DNA from: Desulfobulbaceae bacterium BRH_c16a
GTDB lineage: Bacteria > Desulfobacterota > Desulfobulbia > Desulfobulbales > Desulfocapsaceae
Assembly: GCA_000961725.1 (NCBI GenBank)
Contig: LADS01000056.1
Location: 1 to 64,000, forward strand
Direction: 5' to 3'
Length of the DNA stretch: 64,000 nt
The notes under the pieces are model-generated. The model did no database searches. It was not told the DNA's origin and saw nothing but the letters and a program-made list of their open reading frames with translations. The position numbers and the translations under genes are program-made. This document shows, piece after piece, positions 24,086 through 33,552 of this stretch (position 1 is the first letter of the stretch; each line of letters begins with the position of its first letter).

Positions 24086-25939
24086 ATGGATAAGCTGAAA
24101 ATGCAGAGCCCCAACCTGGTGGACGCCAATATCGATAAAATTGCTGCATTGTTCCCCAACTGCATTACCGAAGACCGGGATGAAAACGGTAGACTGCGTC
24201 GAGTGGTGGACTTCGACCAGTTACGTCAAGAGCTGTCAGCCAATCTGGTGGAAGGACCACAGGAGCGATATACCTTGAGTTGGCCGGGTAAGAACGAGGC
24301 GATTCTGACCGCAAACGCACCCATTGCCAAGACCCTACGTCCCTGTGAAGAGGAGAGTGTTGATTTTGAGAATACCAGGAATCTCTTTATCGAAGGAGAT
24401 AATCTGGATGTGCTTAAACTGCTTCAAGAAACCTATCTGAACAAGGTTAAGTTGATTTATATAGATCCGCCGTATAACACCGGCAATGACTTTATTTATG
24501 AGGATGATTTTGCAGAAAACGCGGAAGCCTTTCTTCAACGTTCCAATCAAAAAGATGATGAGGGGAATCGGTTGACCGCCAATACGGAAGCTAATGGACG
24601 ATTTCACTCAGACTGGTTGACCATGATGTATGCGCGGATAAAATTGGCTCGGAATTTGCTCAGAGAGGACGGGGTGCTTTTTATCTCCATTGACGACAAT
24701 GAAGTCCATAACTTACGAAAAGTGTGTGACGAAGTTTTTGGAGAGGGTCGTTTTATAGCTGCATTTGTATGGAAAAGCAGGCTAAACAAAGACAATCGCT
24801 CAACAAACGGTTCTTCAAAAGATCACGAGTATCTAGTTTGTTATGGTAAGCAAGTGCGCGGTTCTTTGCGGGATCAAGCTCAATACAAAAATCCGGACGA
24901 TGATCCTAGAGGGCCATGGGCAAGTGCAAATATGGTCGGTCTTGCTACAGCTGACCGTCGCCCAAACCTTCATTATAATTTGATTAACCCGGTAACAAAG
25001 ATTAACTACGGTTGCCCCAAAATGGGTTGGCGCTATGAGCCAAAAACGATGAATAGGCTTATGGCGGAAAATCGAATTCTATGGCCAGGAGATCCAAATG
25101 GTCGCCCACGTCGAAAAGCATTTAGCGATGAATTTGAATCGTTATATACAGGTTTTTCTACAATTATTGGTGAAAAGTGGTTTACCAAAGATGGAACAGC
25201 CGACATTGAAGAGTTATTCGGGAAAAGAGTTATGGACTTTCCCAAACCAACAAAGCTGATTGCAGAAATTCTTGAGCAAGGTGATCTTCACAACGAAATC
25301 ATTCTCGACTTTTTTTCTGGCTCTGCCACAACCGCCCACGCGGTCATGCAACTCAATGCTAAAGATGGTGGCAATCGTCAATTTGTCATGGTGCAACTAC
25401 CCGAGCGATGCGACGAAAAATCGGAAGCATTTAAAGCGGGCTACAAAAACATTGCTGAAATTGGCAAGGAACGAATCCGTCGCGCTGGCAAGAAGATAAA
25501 AGAGGAAACCCCACTGATCTCCCAGAATCTCGACATAGGTTTCCGCGTTCTCAAAGTAGACACTTCCAACATGAAGGATGTGTATTACACGCCGGACGAA
25601 CTGTCACAGGGCAATCTGGAATTGTTCAAGAACCACATCAAACCTGACCGGAGCCCGGAAGACTTACTCTTCCAGGTATTGATTGATTGGGGCCTTGACC
25701 TCACAAACCCCATTACCAAAAAGACCATTGACGGCAAGACGGTCTTTCTTGTGGACGGCAATGCCCTGATGGCCTGTTTCGATCCTGGTATCAATGAAGA
25801 ACTGGTCAAGAAGCTCGCCACCCACAAACCATTGCGGGTAGTCTTCCGTGATGATGCCTTTGGCAGCGATAGCGTCAAGATCAATGTCGAGCAGATCTTC
25901 AAACTGCTGTCTCCCGGCACTGAAGTAAAGTCAATTTAA
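24086..25939 (+). CDS. mod: Type III restriction-modification methyltransferase (Mod)
   Basis: 617 residues. The beta-class order of N6-adenine methylases is clear: the catalytic DPPYNTGNDF (about residues 128-137) comes first and the SAM-binding LDFFSGSATTAHAV (about 405-418) follows. The region between them (about 230-390) is the usual place of the target-recognition domain. An N-terminal extension of 90 residues and a C-terminal 120-residue domain fit type III Mod proteins, which both recognise the target and modify one strand. Res follows after 11 bases. AAAAGGAA precedes the ATG. Target sequence cannot be read from the protein. Confidence 0.9.
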   Translation: MDKLKMQSPNLVDANIDKIAALFPNCITEDRDENGRLRRVVDFDQLRQELSANLVEGPQERYTLSWPGKNEAILTANAPIAKTLRPCEEESVDFENTRNLFIEGDNLDVLKLLQETYLNKVKLIYIDPPYNTGNDFIYEDDFAENAEAFLQRSNQKDDEGNRLTANTEANGRFHSDWLTMMYARIKLARNLLREDGVLFISIDDNEVHNLRKVCDEVFGEGRFIAAFVWKSRLNKDNRSTNGSSKDHEYLVCYGKQVRGSLRDQAQYKNPDDDPRGPWASANMVGLATADRRPNLHYNLINPVTKINYGCPKMGWRYEPKTMNRLMAENRILWPGDPNGRPRRKAFSDEFESLYTGFSTIIGEKWFTKDGTADIEELFGKRVMDFPKPTKLIAEILEQGDLHNEIILDFFSGSATTAHAVMQLNAKDGGNRQFVMVQLPERCDEKSEAFKAGYKNIAEIGKERIRRAGKKIKEETPLISQNLDIGFRVLKVDTSNMKDVYYTPDELSQGNLELFKNHIKPDRSPEDLLFQVLIDWGLDLTNPITKKTIDGKTVFLVDGNALMACFDPGINEELVKKLATHKPLRVVFRDDAFGSDSVKINVEQIFKLLSPGTEVKSI

Positions 25940-25950
25940 AGGGGCGGGAA

Positions 25951-28900
25951 ATGAAGCTTAAATTCAAAAGACAGCCCTTCCAGACCGAGGCGGTGACGGC
26001 GGTTGCTGACTGCTTTGCCGGACAACCGAAGGCCGAAGGTGTCTCCTATAAAATAGATCCTGGCAAAATCGGCAAAACCAGTAAAGCCGGAAAAACCCAA
26101 TATGGCTTTGATTATTCTCAGTCCGGTTTCAAGAACCGGGAACTGGTGCTGACGAAGGATCAACTGCTGGCCAATATTCAGGTTGTTCAGCAGCGGCAGA
26201 ATCTTCCTCAATCGCTACATCTGGTCAGCACTAAGGTCTGCGCGGTGAATCTCGATATCGAGATGGAAACCGGGACAGGGAAAACCTATTGCTATATCAA
26301 GACGATGTTTGAGCTGAATCGCCGCTATGGCTGGTCAAAGTTTATCGTCGTGGTGCCGTCGGTAGCGATTCGCGAAGGTGCGTGTAAATCCTTCGAGATC
26401 ACCGCCGAGCACTTCATGGAGGAATACAACAAACGCGCCCGCTTCTTTATCTACAATTCAAAGCAGCTGCATCATCTGGAACAGTTCTCCTCCGATGGCG
26501 GCATAAACGTCATGATCATCAATGTCCAGGCCTTCAACGCCACCGGCAAGGATGCCCGTCGAATCTACGAAGAGCTGGATGATTTCCAGTCGCGAAAACC
26601 AATTGATGTGATTGCCGGTAATCACCCGATCATGATCCTTGATGAACCGCAGAAGCTGGAGGGCGCCAAGACTTTTGAGTCAATGACGAAATTCAAGCCA
26701 TTGGCCATCTTGCGTTATTCCGCCACCCATAAGACCGAGCACAATAAAATCCACCGGTTGGATGCACTCGACGCTTACAATCAAAAGCTGGTCAAGAAAA
26801 TTGCCGTGCGCGGGATTACCGTTAGAGGTCTGACCGGCACTAACGCCTATCTTTATTTGGAATCCATCCATATCTCTGCTTTTCCTCCCGTTGCCCGTAT
26901 CGAGTTTGAGGTAAAACAACAGAACGGTATTAAACGAGTAGCACGCAAGTTTGACAAAAACGACAACCTCTATGACCTTTCAGGTGGGCTTTCCCAATAC
27001 AAGGGGTTTGTCGTCGCTGATATCAATGCGGTAAACGATACGGTGACCTTCACTAATGGCGAGGTTATGGAGTCAGGCGAGGCTACCGGTGATGTTAATG
27101 AGGCCACGTTGCGTCGCATTCAGATCCGTGAGGCGATCAGGGCACATCTTGAAAAAGAACAGGCGCTTTTCCCTCTGGGAATCAAGGTGCTGTCGCTCTT
27201 CTTTATAGACGAAGTCGCTAAATATCGTCGTTACGATGATGGTGTTGAACAGCCGGGCGAATACGCCAAGATGTTTGAAGAAGAATATGTGGACGCCGTA
27301 AATGAGATTCCTCTGCTGCTTGATGAGCCGTATCGCAAATATCTGAAGGGTATCAAAACCGAAAAGACCCATAATGGGTATTTCTCCATCGACAAGAAAA
27401 GCAAAAGGTTGGTTGATCCAGATACCAAGCTTGTCAAAGATGCCGAGACAGGACAGAAAAAGGCCACTTCAGATGATGCTGATGCCTATGATCTCATTCT
27501 CAAGGACAAGGAACGTCTACTCTCCCTTGATGAGCCGGTACGATTCATCTTTTCCCATTCAGCCTTGAGCGAAGGCTGGGACAATCCCAACGTCTTTGTC
27601 ATCTGCACACTGAAGCACAGTGACAGCAGTATCCGCAAACGACAGGAAGTGGGACGTGGTCTTCGCCTTTGTGTCAATCAGGTGGGTGATCGCATGGACA
27701 GTGGGTCCAATGTCCACGACATCAATCTCCTGACCGTTGTTGCCAGTGAAAGTTATAGGGATTTTACAGCTGGCCTGCAGCGGGAAATCTCCGATTCTCT
27801 TTCCGCCAGACCACGTAAGGCAGATGAGGCATATTTTACCGGCAAGGTTATCAAGACTGATACTGGTGACGTTAAGATCACACCACAGATCGCCAAGCAG
27901 ATATATAAATACCTACTGAAGAATGATTATACCGATGACAACGACGGTGTAACAACCGCCTATCATGAAGCAAAGAAAAACGATACGCTGGCTCCGTTAC
28001 CCCCAGAGTTGCAACCGTATGCCTCCCAGATAGTGCAATTGATCGACAGCGTCTTTAGCGACGCTGCTTTGCCTGGCATTGAAAATGACCGCAAAGGCAG
28101 ACCTAACCCTCTGAACAAGAATCTCGAGAAAGCGGAATTCAAAGCTCTTTGGGAAAAGATCAACCGCAAGGCGGCATATACTGTTCATTTTGATACGGCA
28201 CAACTGATCGAAAAATGTGTGACTGCCCTTGATAAGGAATTACAGGTAACCAAGCTGCAATACACCGTTGAACGCGGTGAACAGAGCGATTCCGTTTCCT
28301 ACGATGATCTGCAGAGTGGGCAAAGCTTTACCCTTAAGGAAAATGAAACAGGGTTCATGAACAAAACCGTTCATTCCGCTGTGAAATACGATCTGATTGG
28401 CAACCTGGCAGAAGACACGAAACTGACCCGCAGCACCGTTGCAGAAATTTTAAAAGCTACGAACAAAGCGGTTTTCTCACAGTATCGCCAGAATCCGGAA
28501 GACTTCATGATGAAGACGGCCAGGATCATCAACGAGCAGAAAGCAACGATGGTGGTTGAACACTTGACCTACAGCCCCGTTGATGACAGGCATGAGCTTG
28601 AAAATATCTTTACTGTTGACAAGCAGCAAGACTTCAGCCGGGCAATAAAAACCCAACGTCATGTGTATGACTATGTCTTCACTGATTCCAAGACCGAGCG
28701 GGACTTTGTGACGGAGCTGGACAAAAGTGTCGAAGTGATTGTTTACGCTAAACTTCCGAAGGGATTCTTCATCCCGACTCCGGTTGGCAACTATAATCCC
28801 GACTGGGCTATTGCTTTCAAAGAAGGAGCGGTGAAGCACATCTATTTTGTAGCTGAAACAAAGGGCTCGATGTCGTCAATGGAGCTACGGAAAATTGAGG

Positions 28901-29007
28901 AATGCAAGATTGACTGTGCACGGAAGTTTTTTGCTGGAATTACCACCGATCAGGTCAAATATGATGTTGTCAGCGATTACGCGAAGTTGATGAATATCGT
29001 GAAATGA
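25951..29007 (+). CDS. res: Type III restriction endonuclease subunit (Res)
   Basis: 1018 residues, normal size for Res. SF2 helicase motifs: METGTGKTYCYIKT (Walker A, about 106), MILDEPQKLEG (motif II, about 229), LRYSATHK (motif III), SHSALSEGWDNPNV (motif V, about 535) and VGRGLRL (motif VI, about 568). The C-terminal domain has NPDWAIAF and FVAETKG (about residues 945-972), the PD-(D/E)XK cleavage site. It translocates or slides from an unmodified site and cuts when two complexes meet. No stop, frameshift or missing motif was noticed, so the system looks intact. Confidence 0.92.
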   Translation: MKLKFKRQPFQTEAVTAVADCFAGQPKAEGVSYKIDPGKIGKTSKAGKTQYGFDYSQSGFKNRELVLTKDQLLANIQVVQQRQNLPQSLHLVSTKVCAVNLDIEMETGTGKTYCYIKTMFELNRRYGWSKFIVVVPSVAIREGACKSFEITAEHFMEEYNKRARFFIYNSKQLHHLEQFSSDGGINVMIINVQAFNATGKDARRIYEELDDFQSRKPIDVIAGNHPIMILDEPQKLEGAKTFESMTKFKPLAILRYSATHKTEHNKIHRLDALDAYNQKLVKKIAVRGITVRGLTGTNAYLYLESIHISAFPPVARIEFEVKQQNGIKRVARKFDKNDNLYDLSGGLSQYKGFVVADINAVNDTVTFTNGEVMESGEATGDVNEATLRRIQIREAIRAHLEKEQALFPLGIKVLSLFFIDEVAKYRRYDDGVEQPGEYAKMFEEEYVDAVNEIPLLLDEPYRKYLKGIKTEKTHNGYFSIDKKSKRLVDPDTKLVKDAETGQKKATSDDADAYDLILKDKERLLSLDEPVRFIFSHSALSEGWDNPNVFVICTLKHSDSSIRKRQEVGRGLRLCVNQVGDRMDSGSNVHDINLLTVVASESYRDFTAGLQREISDSLSARPRKADEAYFTGKVIKTDTGDVKITPQIAKQIYKYLLKNDYTDDNDGVTTAYHEAKKNDTLAPLPPELQPYASQIVQLIDSVFSDAALPGIENDRKGRPNPLNKNLEKAEFKALWEKINRKAAYTVHFDTAQLIEKCVTALDKELQVTKLQYTVERGEQSDSVSYDDLQSGQSFTLKENETGFMNKTVHSAVKYDLIGNLAEDTKLTRSTVAEILKATNKAVFSQYRQNPEDFMMKTARIINEQKATMVVEHLTYSPVDDRHELENIFTVDKQQDFSRAIKTQRHVYDYVFTDSKTERDFVTELDKSVEVIVYAKLPKGFFIPTPVGNYNPDWAIAFKEGAVKHIYFVAETKGSMSSMELRKIEECKIDCARKFFAGITTDQVKYDVVSDYAKLMNIVK

Positions 29008-29167
29008 TGCACGTCGAGAGCCAACTAAAAAAACATCTTGTGATTACAACCATACAGGTGCCCAATTGTTGAAATTTATCCAGGTTGGTAATTCGATCGG
29101 CAAGTTCGCTCTTTATGTCGATCAACCTATTTTCAACTACCCCTGGATCTGAGTAACTGATACCACC

Positions 29168-29431
29168 TCACTCCCAGTTGTCATTGTCATCATCAAAATC
29201 TGGATATTGTTCTGGACTTACACCATGCTGCTGCAGAAGCTTGAAACTGCCAAAATGTGGCTCTCTTGCTATATTGATGACTTCAATGCTAAATTCCCAC
29301 CAATCTCCGTAGTCGAAGACATACATGAGTTTTTGGCCAACATACAAATTTAACTGGCCAACAGAGACTTCACTCGCAAATAGCAGATGCCTGCAAGGGA
29401 TCTGCAGGTAGAGCGACGATATTGTCCGCAC
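29168..29431 (-). pseudogene. C-terminal fragment of a pRiA4b Orf3-like protein
   Basis: The homologous part begins around residue 24 and holds GQKLMYVFDYGDWWEFSIEV, the signature Asp/Trp-rich strand of plasmid pRiA4b Orf3-type proteins. It ends with the acidic DFDDDNDNWE. A full protein of this type has an extra N-terminal half, which is missing. The first 20 codons overlap the UvrD helicase gene in another frame and are probably not native. It marks a join between the restriction cluster side and the incoming Gabija-like genes. Confidence 0.5.
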
Positions 29432-31145
29432 CGAACCATTGCGTGATCTTTTCCATAGCGTTCGTGCTCAGGACTTGGGTGAACAGCAGCGCAAGACGAA
29501 CCTTGGGGCGCGAACATGCAACGTAGAATAGGTTGCGGTTGTTCTCGAAGAACTCCTGCTTGTTGGCAGGCGGACCAGAATCCATCCACTCAAGGGTCTG
29601 CGCGAAATTATATTTGTTCCACCCACGTCCAACAATCACGAGGACATTCTCAAACTCCGCGCCTTTGACGCCATGTTTGGTGGCAAATGGCGTATGCCCG
29701 TCGATGAACTTATCCAGAGATATAAGTTCGGTATACGGCACAGCTCGCAGCTTACGCAGTTGCGTAACGCGACGAGATTCGCCCTCAACCGGCTCAGCGC
29801 CAACTTCTGCAAGCTTTTGCTCGCGCTCCACCAAGGCAGCCGGAAGGCGCATGTGTTGCTGGGCTGCGATGAAGTCGGTCACATTGCCGATCGACCCCGT
29901 CTGACGCAAAGCGATAAGCTCATTCATCGTGTCCGACCAAGCTACTTTATCCTGGTGCCGACGAATGCGCGGCATGCTTGCGCCAAAGCATTCGAACATC
30001 TCGCCATAGCGCTGGGCTTCAAAAGCAGCGCAAGCCGGTTCGAGATGATCGGACAGAAACTTGATGTGGGGGTCGTCTTTCTTCAGCCACGGATCGTTGT
30101 ATTGCCCATAGATCGGCGGGATGCTGGCATAGCCTTGCTCTCGTGCAAGGACGCTGTGGCTGAGCATGAGAATCTTGGTCTTCTCAACCGCAAAATCCCA
30201 TCCTTCACTGGTCAACCGCGACTTCACATGCTGGAAATATGCACGTGCAGCTTCCGGACTTGTATCACCCGTCCAGTGACCTCCACCTTGCCCTGTGCGC
30301 CGTACACCCGGCCAGTTGTTGGTATGAAAGACGCGCGCCTCACCGGGAGCATCGGGGGTGCTGACCATTTGGGGTAGCGCTGGACGCATTCGGTTCAGTA
30401 CATGAACGATTGCATCAACGGAGCGGAAGTTTGCGTTTTTGTCGATGACCTCTAGAGTCGCGTGCTCAACCAGCCCGCATCCCTCGCCATAAATCTTCTG
30501 CCAGTGATCCCCAAATAGCCCGATCAATGGGCCTTCTCCATGATCAAGGAAACACGTCTTCAACGCACCGACAAAGGCAGCATCCGTGTCCTGATATTCA
30601 TCGATCAACAGAACTGGATAGCGCGCGGTCAGCACTCTGCGGAACTTCGGCAATGCCAGCGCCTGAATCATGAGCGTCAGCACGTCTTCGTGCCGAAGCG
30701 TGACCTGCTCGTCAGTTACGCCGGGATATCCCAGTTCATAGTGAACCCGGCGGTTTCCAATACCGCCGGCCTCTTCCAGACGCTCTGCCCAGCTCGGAAG
30801 GCTCGGAACGAGTTCACGTAACGTCGTCTGGAAATCCTGCAGGATGGACCAGCAAAATCCATGCACGGTTTCTGGCCGCACAGCTGGATGAGCATGGATT
30901 CGAGAAATGATCTCGTCCTTTGCCACATTGGTATACGTGATGCAGCCAACCTGCTGGCGTTGTCGCAAAAGTTCACGCCCGCGGCGGTCGATCAACCGGC
31001 GCAACGCTTTCTCGAGCGAATAGGTCTTTCCTGCTCCCGCTCCCGCTTCAAGGCGAAAGCACCGCCCTTCATCCAGGCAGGCAAACATGCGCTCTAGCGC
31101 GACGCGCCCTGCGGCGTCAGCGGGGCTTTCTTCTCTATCAGGCAT
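29370..31145 (-). CDS. UvrD/Rep-like helicase, GajB-type partner of the OLD nuclease
   Basis: 591 residues from ATG at 31145, which overlaps the OLD gene stop by 8 bases; GAGG lies 9 bases upstream. SF1 motifs: EAGAGAGKTYSL (about 30-40), LLIDEYQDTDAAF (about 177-189), HGVKGAEFENVLVI (about 488) and YVACSRPKVRLALL (about 540). The OLD-nuclease plus UvrD-helicase pair, translationally coupled, is the plan of the Gabija defence system. It is about 100 residues longer than standard GajB, so subtype is open. GC is visibly higher than in the flanking genes. Confidence 0.75.
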   Translation of the reverse strand: MPDREESPADAAGRVALERMFACLDEGRCFRLEAGAGAGKTYSLEKALRRLIDRRGRELLRQRQQVGCITYTNVAKDEIISRIHAHPAVRPETVHGFCWSILQDFQTTLRELVPSLPSWAERLEEAGGIGNRRVHYELGYPGVTDEQVTLRHEDVLTLMIQALALPKFRRVLTARYPVLLIDEYQDTDAAFVGALKTCFLDHGEGPLIGLFGDHWQKIYGEGCGLVEHATLEVIDKNANFRSVDAIVHVLNRMRPALPQMVSTPDAPGEARVFHTNNWPGVRRTGQGGGHWTGDTSPEAARAYFQHVKSRLTSEGWDFAVEKTKILMLSHSVLAREQGYASIPPIYGQYNDPWLKKDDPHIKFLSDHLEPACAAFEAQRYGEMFECFGASMPRIRRHQDKVAWSDTMNELIALRQTGSIGNVTDFIAAQQHMRLPAALVEREQKLAEVGAEPVEGESRRVTQLRKLRAVPYTELISLDKFIDGHTPFATKHGVKGAEFENVLVIVGRGWNKYNFAQTLEWMDSGPPANKQEFFENNRNLFYVACSRPKVRLALLFTQVLSTNAMEKITQWFGADNIVALPADPLQASAICE

Positions 31146-33213
31146 GATCGAGTACCTCGTCAACATCAATGTCCACGTCCACAGCTTCCGCTACGATCTC
31201 CACCGCAATGGTCTCTGGTTGGGCGGCAGGGGCTGGATTGTCGTGCGCCAGCCAGCGCAATCCCTCATCTATGTATCGGGGCACATTCCATACGGTCTTC
31301 TCGATTGCAAGCTCAAGAGCGAACGTTGACTTCTTCTGACCGGCGGCTAGATCATATGCAAGTGCGGCCTGATCACCCTCACCAAGCTCGAACAGCGCGG
31401 GGTTGGCAAGTATGAATGCGTCCTCGAAGCTGCGCCCGCAGGCGCCACCATCCACCTCGGGAATCTGGTAGGCGAGGCGGCGGCCATTTGCGATCTTATC
31501 ATCTGGCGTCTTTATCAGCAGATCAGCAGGTGAAACATCTTCACCAAACCACGCCTTGAGGCAGCCGTTGCTTGTGAACTGGCCGTCTGCGACTGGGACC
31601 GCTACCCGCTTTTTCTTGTCGTTCGGTCGCACCGCATCTATGTCGGTGATAATCAGCGTACGCAGTTCGAGGAAAGTCAGTAGGTCAAAGAAGCGGTGCG
31701 CATAGGCGCCGCCAACTTCCATAACCGTCAGATACTGACTACCGAGCTTCGGCTCTCCAACGGCCGCCGTATCCGTCTCGCGGATCATGGCCGGGAGCAG
31801 GAGCCTCTCCGATGTTCCCTCGATAAGAACAGCTTTGTCCGCGAAGAATAGGTCACACCGCGTGAGCGTCAGATACTGATGCAAAAAATCCCGATCAGGC
31901 ACGGGAGCGTCACCCATGCCCTTCCTCAAATCCTTGATCTCAGAACGTCGCAGACCATCCCCGTCCGCAACCGATAGGAAATAACGCAGAGTCTCAAAGC
32001 GGGCTTCGTTCGCCATGTGGGGTGAGTGCGTCGTAACGACGAACTGAACCGGCCACGGACGGTTCTCATTGAGCTGTGCAGCGAATACATTGGTGATCTG
32101 ATCAAGCTGTCTGATGAAGACTTCCTGCATCTGAGGATGCAGATGCGCCTCCGGCTCTTCAATAAAGATCAGATGTACACCGGCGGCTGTCGGCGTTGCC
32201 TGATACTCACGGAAGAAGCGCAGCAATTGAAAGAGCATATAGACGAGGTTGCGGACACCAAGCCCATTATAGGTCTCAGGGAGCGTAACGCCGTTTTTCC
32301 CAGCGTATCGCACTTTGGTGTGATCGCTCAGCAGCTTCTCAACGTCAAAGCTGGTTTCGGTAATGAGTCCGGGGTCTGGCAGACCGGGATAGCCAAACAG
32401 ATCGAAGGTGGGCAGAAGCGATGTGAGCTTTGTGTTGAAATCGGCATGCAGGTCACTCTGGATGTCTTCAACTGCCACCTTAAGTTGCTCGGCGATAGTG
32501 CGCTTTTCATGATCGACCGGATCGTTCAGCGCTGACTGGAATAGGACTTCGACGACCTTGCCGAGGACATCGCGTTCCCGCTTCGTGTCATCGTCCAACC
32601 CACGCTGTGCATTAATAAAGCCGCCCTGTACGAGGGCTGTAAGGATTTTCAACTCCATCGCCTTCCTGTTCGTCCCGTCATTGGGATCTACAGCTTCAAG
32701 GCTGGAACAGTACGCGGCGGGGATACGGTTGCCCAAAACCCGGAAAAGTGCTGCTCGAACAGCGGCAATGTCCGCTTCCGGTGCAGGAAGATCGGCAAAC
32801 AACACGTCGGCAGCAGTAGAGCGTGGCCCATAATTCAGAACCACGCGCGCAAAGGAGCAGTCCGGGTTTAGGTCAATAATGCAGTCGCTCAAAGGGCCGA
32901 GGTCGGGAGCGTCAACATCGTAGGCAATATCGAGTGTGATGCGGATGTACGGCAGAAGCCCTAGGACATCCGGCGCTGAGATGCCAGCATGGACAGCCTC
33001 AAAGGCTGTCCAGAATTTCTCATGACAACCGAGCGAAAAATCCTCGAGTCTGAAATTCAGGGCCTTGTCTGAGAGCAGCCTGCGAAAAATCTCGGCAATA
33101 GAGGTTTTCCCGCTATTGTTGCGGCCGACAATCAACGTCGTTCGATCTTCGAGACCAAGCTCGACATCGCGCAACAGCCGGAAATTCTCGACTTTCACGT
33201 GCTTAATTTTCAA
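31138..33213 (-). CDS. OLD-family ATP-dependent nuclease, GajA-type
   Basis: 691 residues. The N-terminal ABC-type ATPase has VGRNNSGKTS (Walker A, about 30-39) and LIFIEEPEAHLHPQ (Walker B with His loop, about 350-363), and THSPHMANE just after. The C-terminal half carries a Toprim nuclease: VLIEGTSERLLLPA (Glu, about 460) and LIITDIDAVRPND (Asp-x-Asp, about 520). In Gabija, such a protein nicks DNA when nucleotide pools fall and works with the helicase encoded immediately downstream. It is larger than typical GajA. Higher GC and Arg/Ala-rich codon choice suggest recent transfer from another host. Confidence 0.8.
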   Translation of the reverse strand: MKIKHVKVENFRLLRDVELGLEDRTTLIVGRNNSGKTSIAEIFRRLLSDKALNFRLEDFSLGCHEKFWTAFEAVHAGISAPDVLGLLPYIRITLDIAYDVDAPDLGPLSDCIIDLNPDCSFARVVLNYGPRSTAADVLFADLPAPEADIAAVRAALFRVLGNRIPAAYCSSLEAVDPNDGTNRKAMELKILTALVQGGFINAQRGLDDDTKRERDVLGKVVEVLFQSALNDPVDHEKRTIAEQLKVAVEDIQSDLHADFNTKLTSLLPTFDLFGYPGLPDPGLITETSFDVEKLLSDHTKVRYAGKNGVTLPETYNGLGVRNLVYMLFQLLRFFREYQATPTAAGVHLIFIEEPEAHLHPQMQEVFIRQLDQITNVFAAQLNENRPWPVQFVVTTHSPHMANEARFETLRYFLSVADGDGLRRSEIKDLRKGMGDAPVPDRDFLHQYLTLTRCDLFFADKAVLIEGTSERLLLPAMIRETDTAAVGEPKLGSQYLTVMEVGGAYAHRFFDLLTFLELRTLIITDIDAVRPNDKKKRVAVPVADGQFTSNGCLKAWFGEDVSPADLLIKTPDDKIANGRRLAYQIPEVDGGACGRSFEDAFILANPALFELGEGDQAALAYDLAAGQKKSTFALELAIEKTVWNVPRYIDEGLRWLAHDNPAPAAQPETIAVEIVAEAVDVDIDVDEVLDHA

Positions 33214-33429
33214 ATCACTCCTCCATTTCGATTACTTGTCGCTATACCGATACCACCTATTATCTGTTATTACAATTGATTACTCAAACCAATATCACGA
33301 GGTCGTCTGTCAGATAAGATTACAATCTAGGAGCTCAACTTGTCAGCAACTTCCAAATAGTGATGGTTTTGTGTATTGGCAATCTGGATAGTTGAATGTG
33401 CTTTTCTAGCAACAAGCAAACAAATAACC

Positions 33430-33492
33430 TTGACTTATTACTTTTAAATAGCCTAATAACCATTGACTTTACATCTTCCACGGCAGTAATAT
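33430..33492 (+). promoter_or_regulatory. Two tandem sigma70-type promoters before the DUF4143 ATPase gene
   Basis: P1: TTGACT (33430-33435), 18 bases, TAATAA (33454-33459). P2: TTGACT (33463-33468), 18 bases, TAATAT (33487-33492). The two are offset by 33 bases and share the same spacing. The rest of the 33214-33552 gap holds no other feature that I can name. Confidence 0.6.
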
Positions 33493-33552
33493 ACGGTTGT
33501 GTTTTACACTCTGTACTTGTACTAACACACATGAAACAAGGGAGAATATTGC

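Noticed and set aside
29673..30377. 234-residue frame on the plus strand
   Set aside because: Antisense to the UvrD helicase in a GC-richer stretch; high GC gives long shadow frames.
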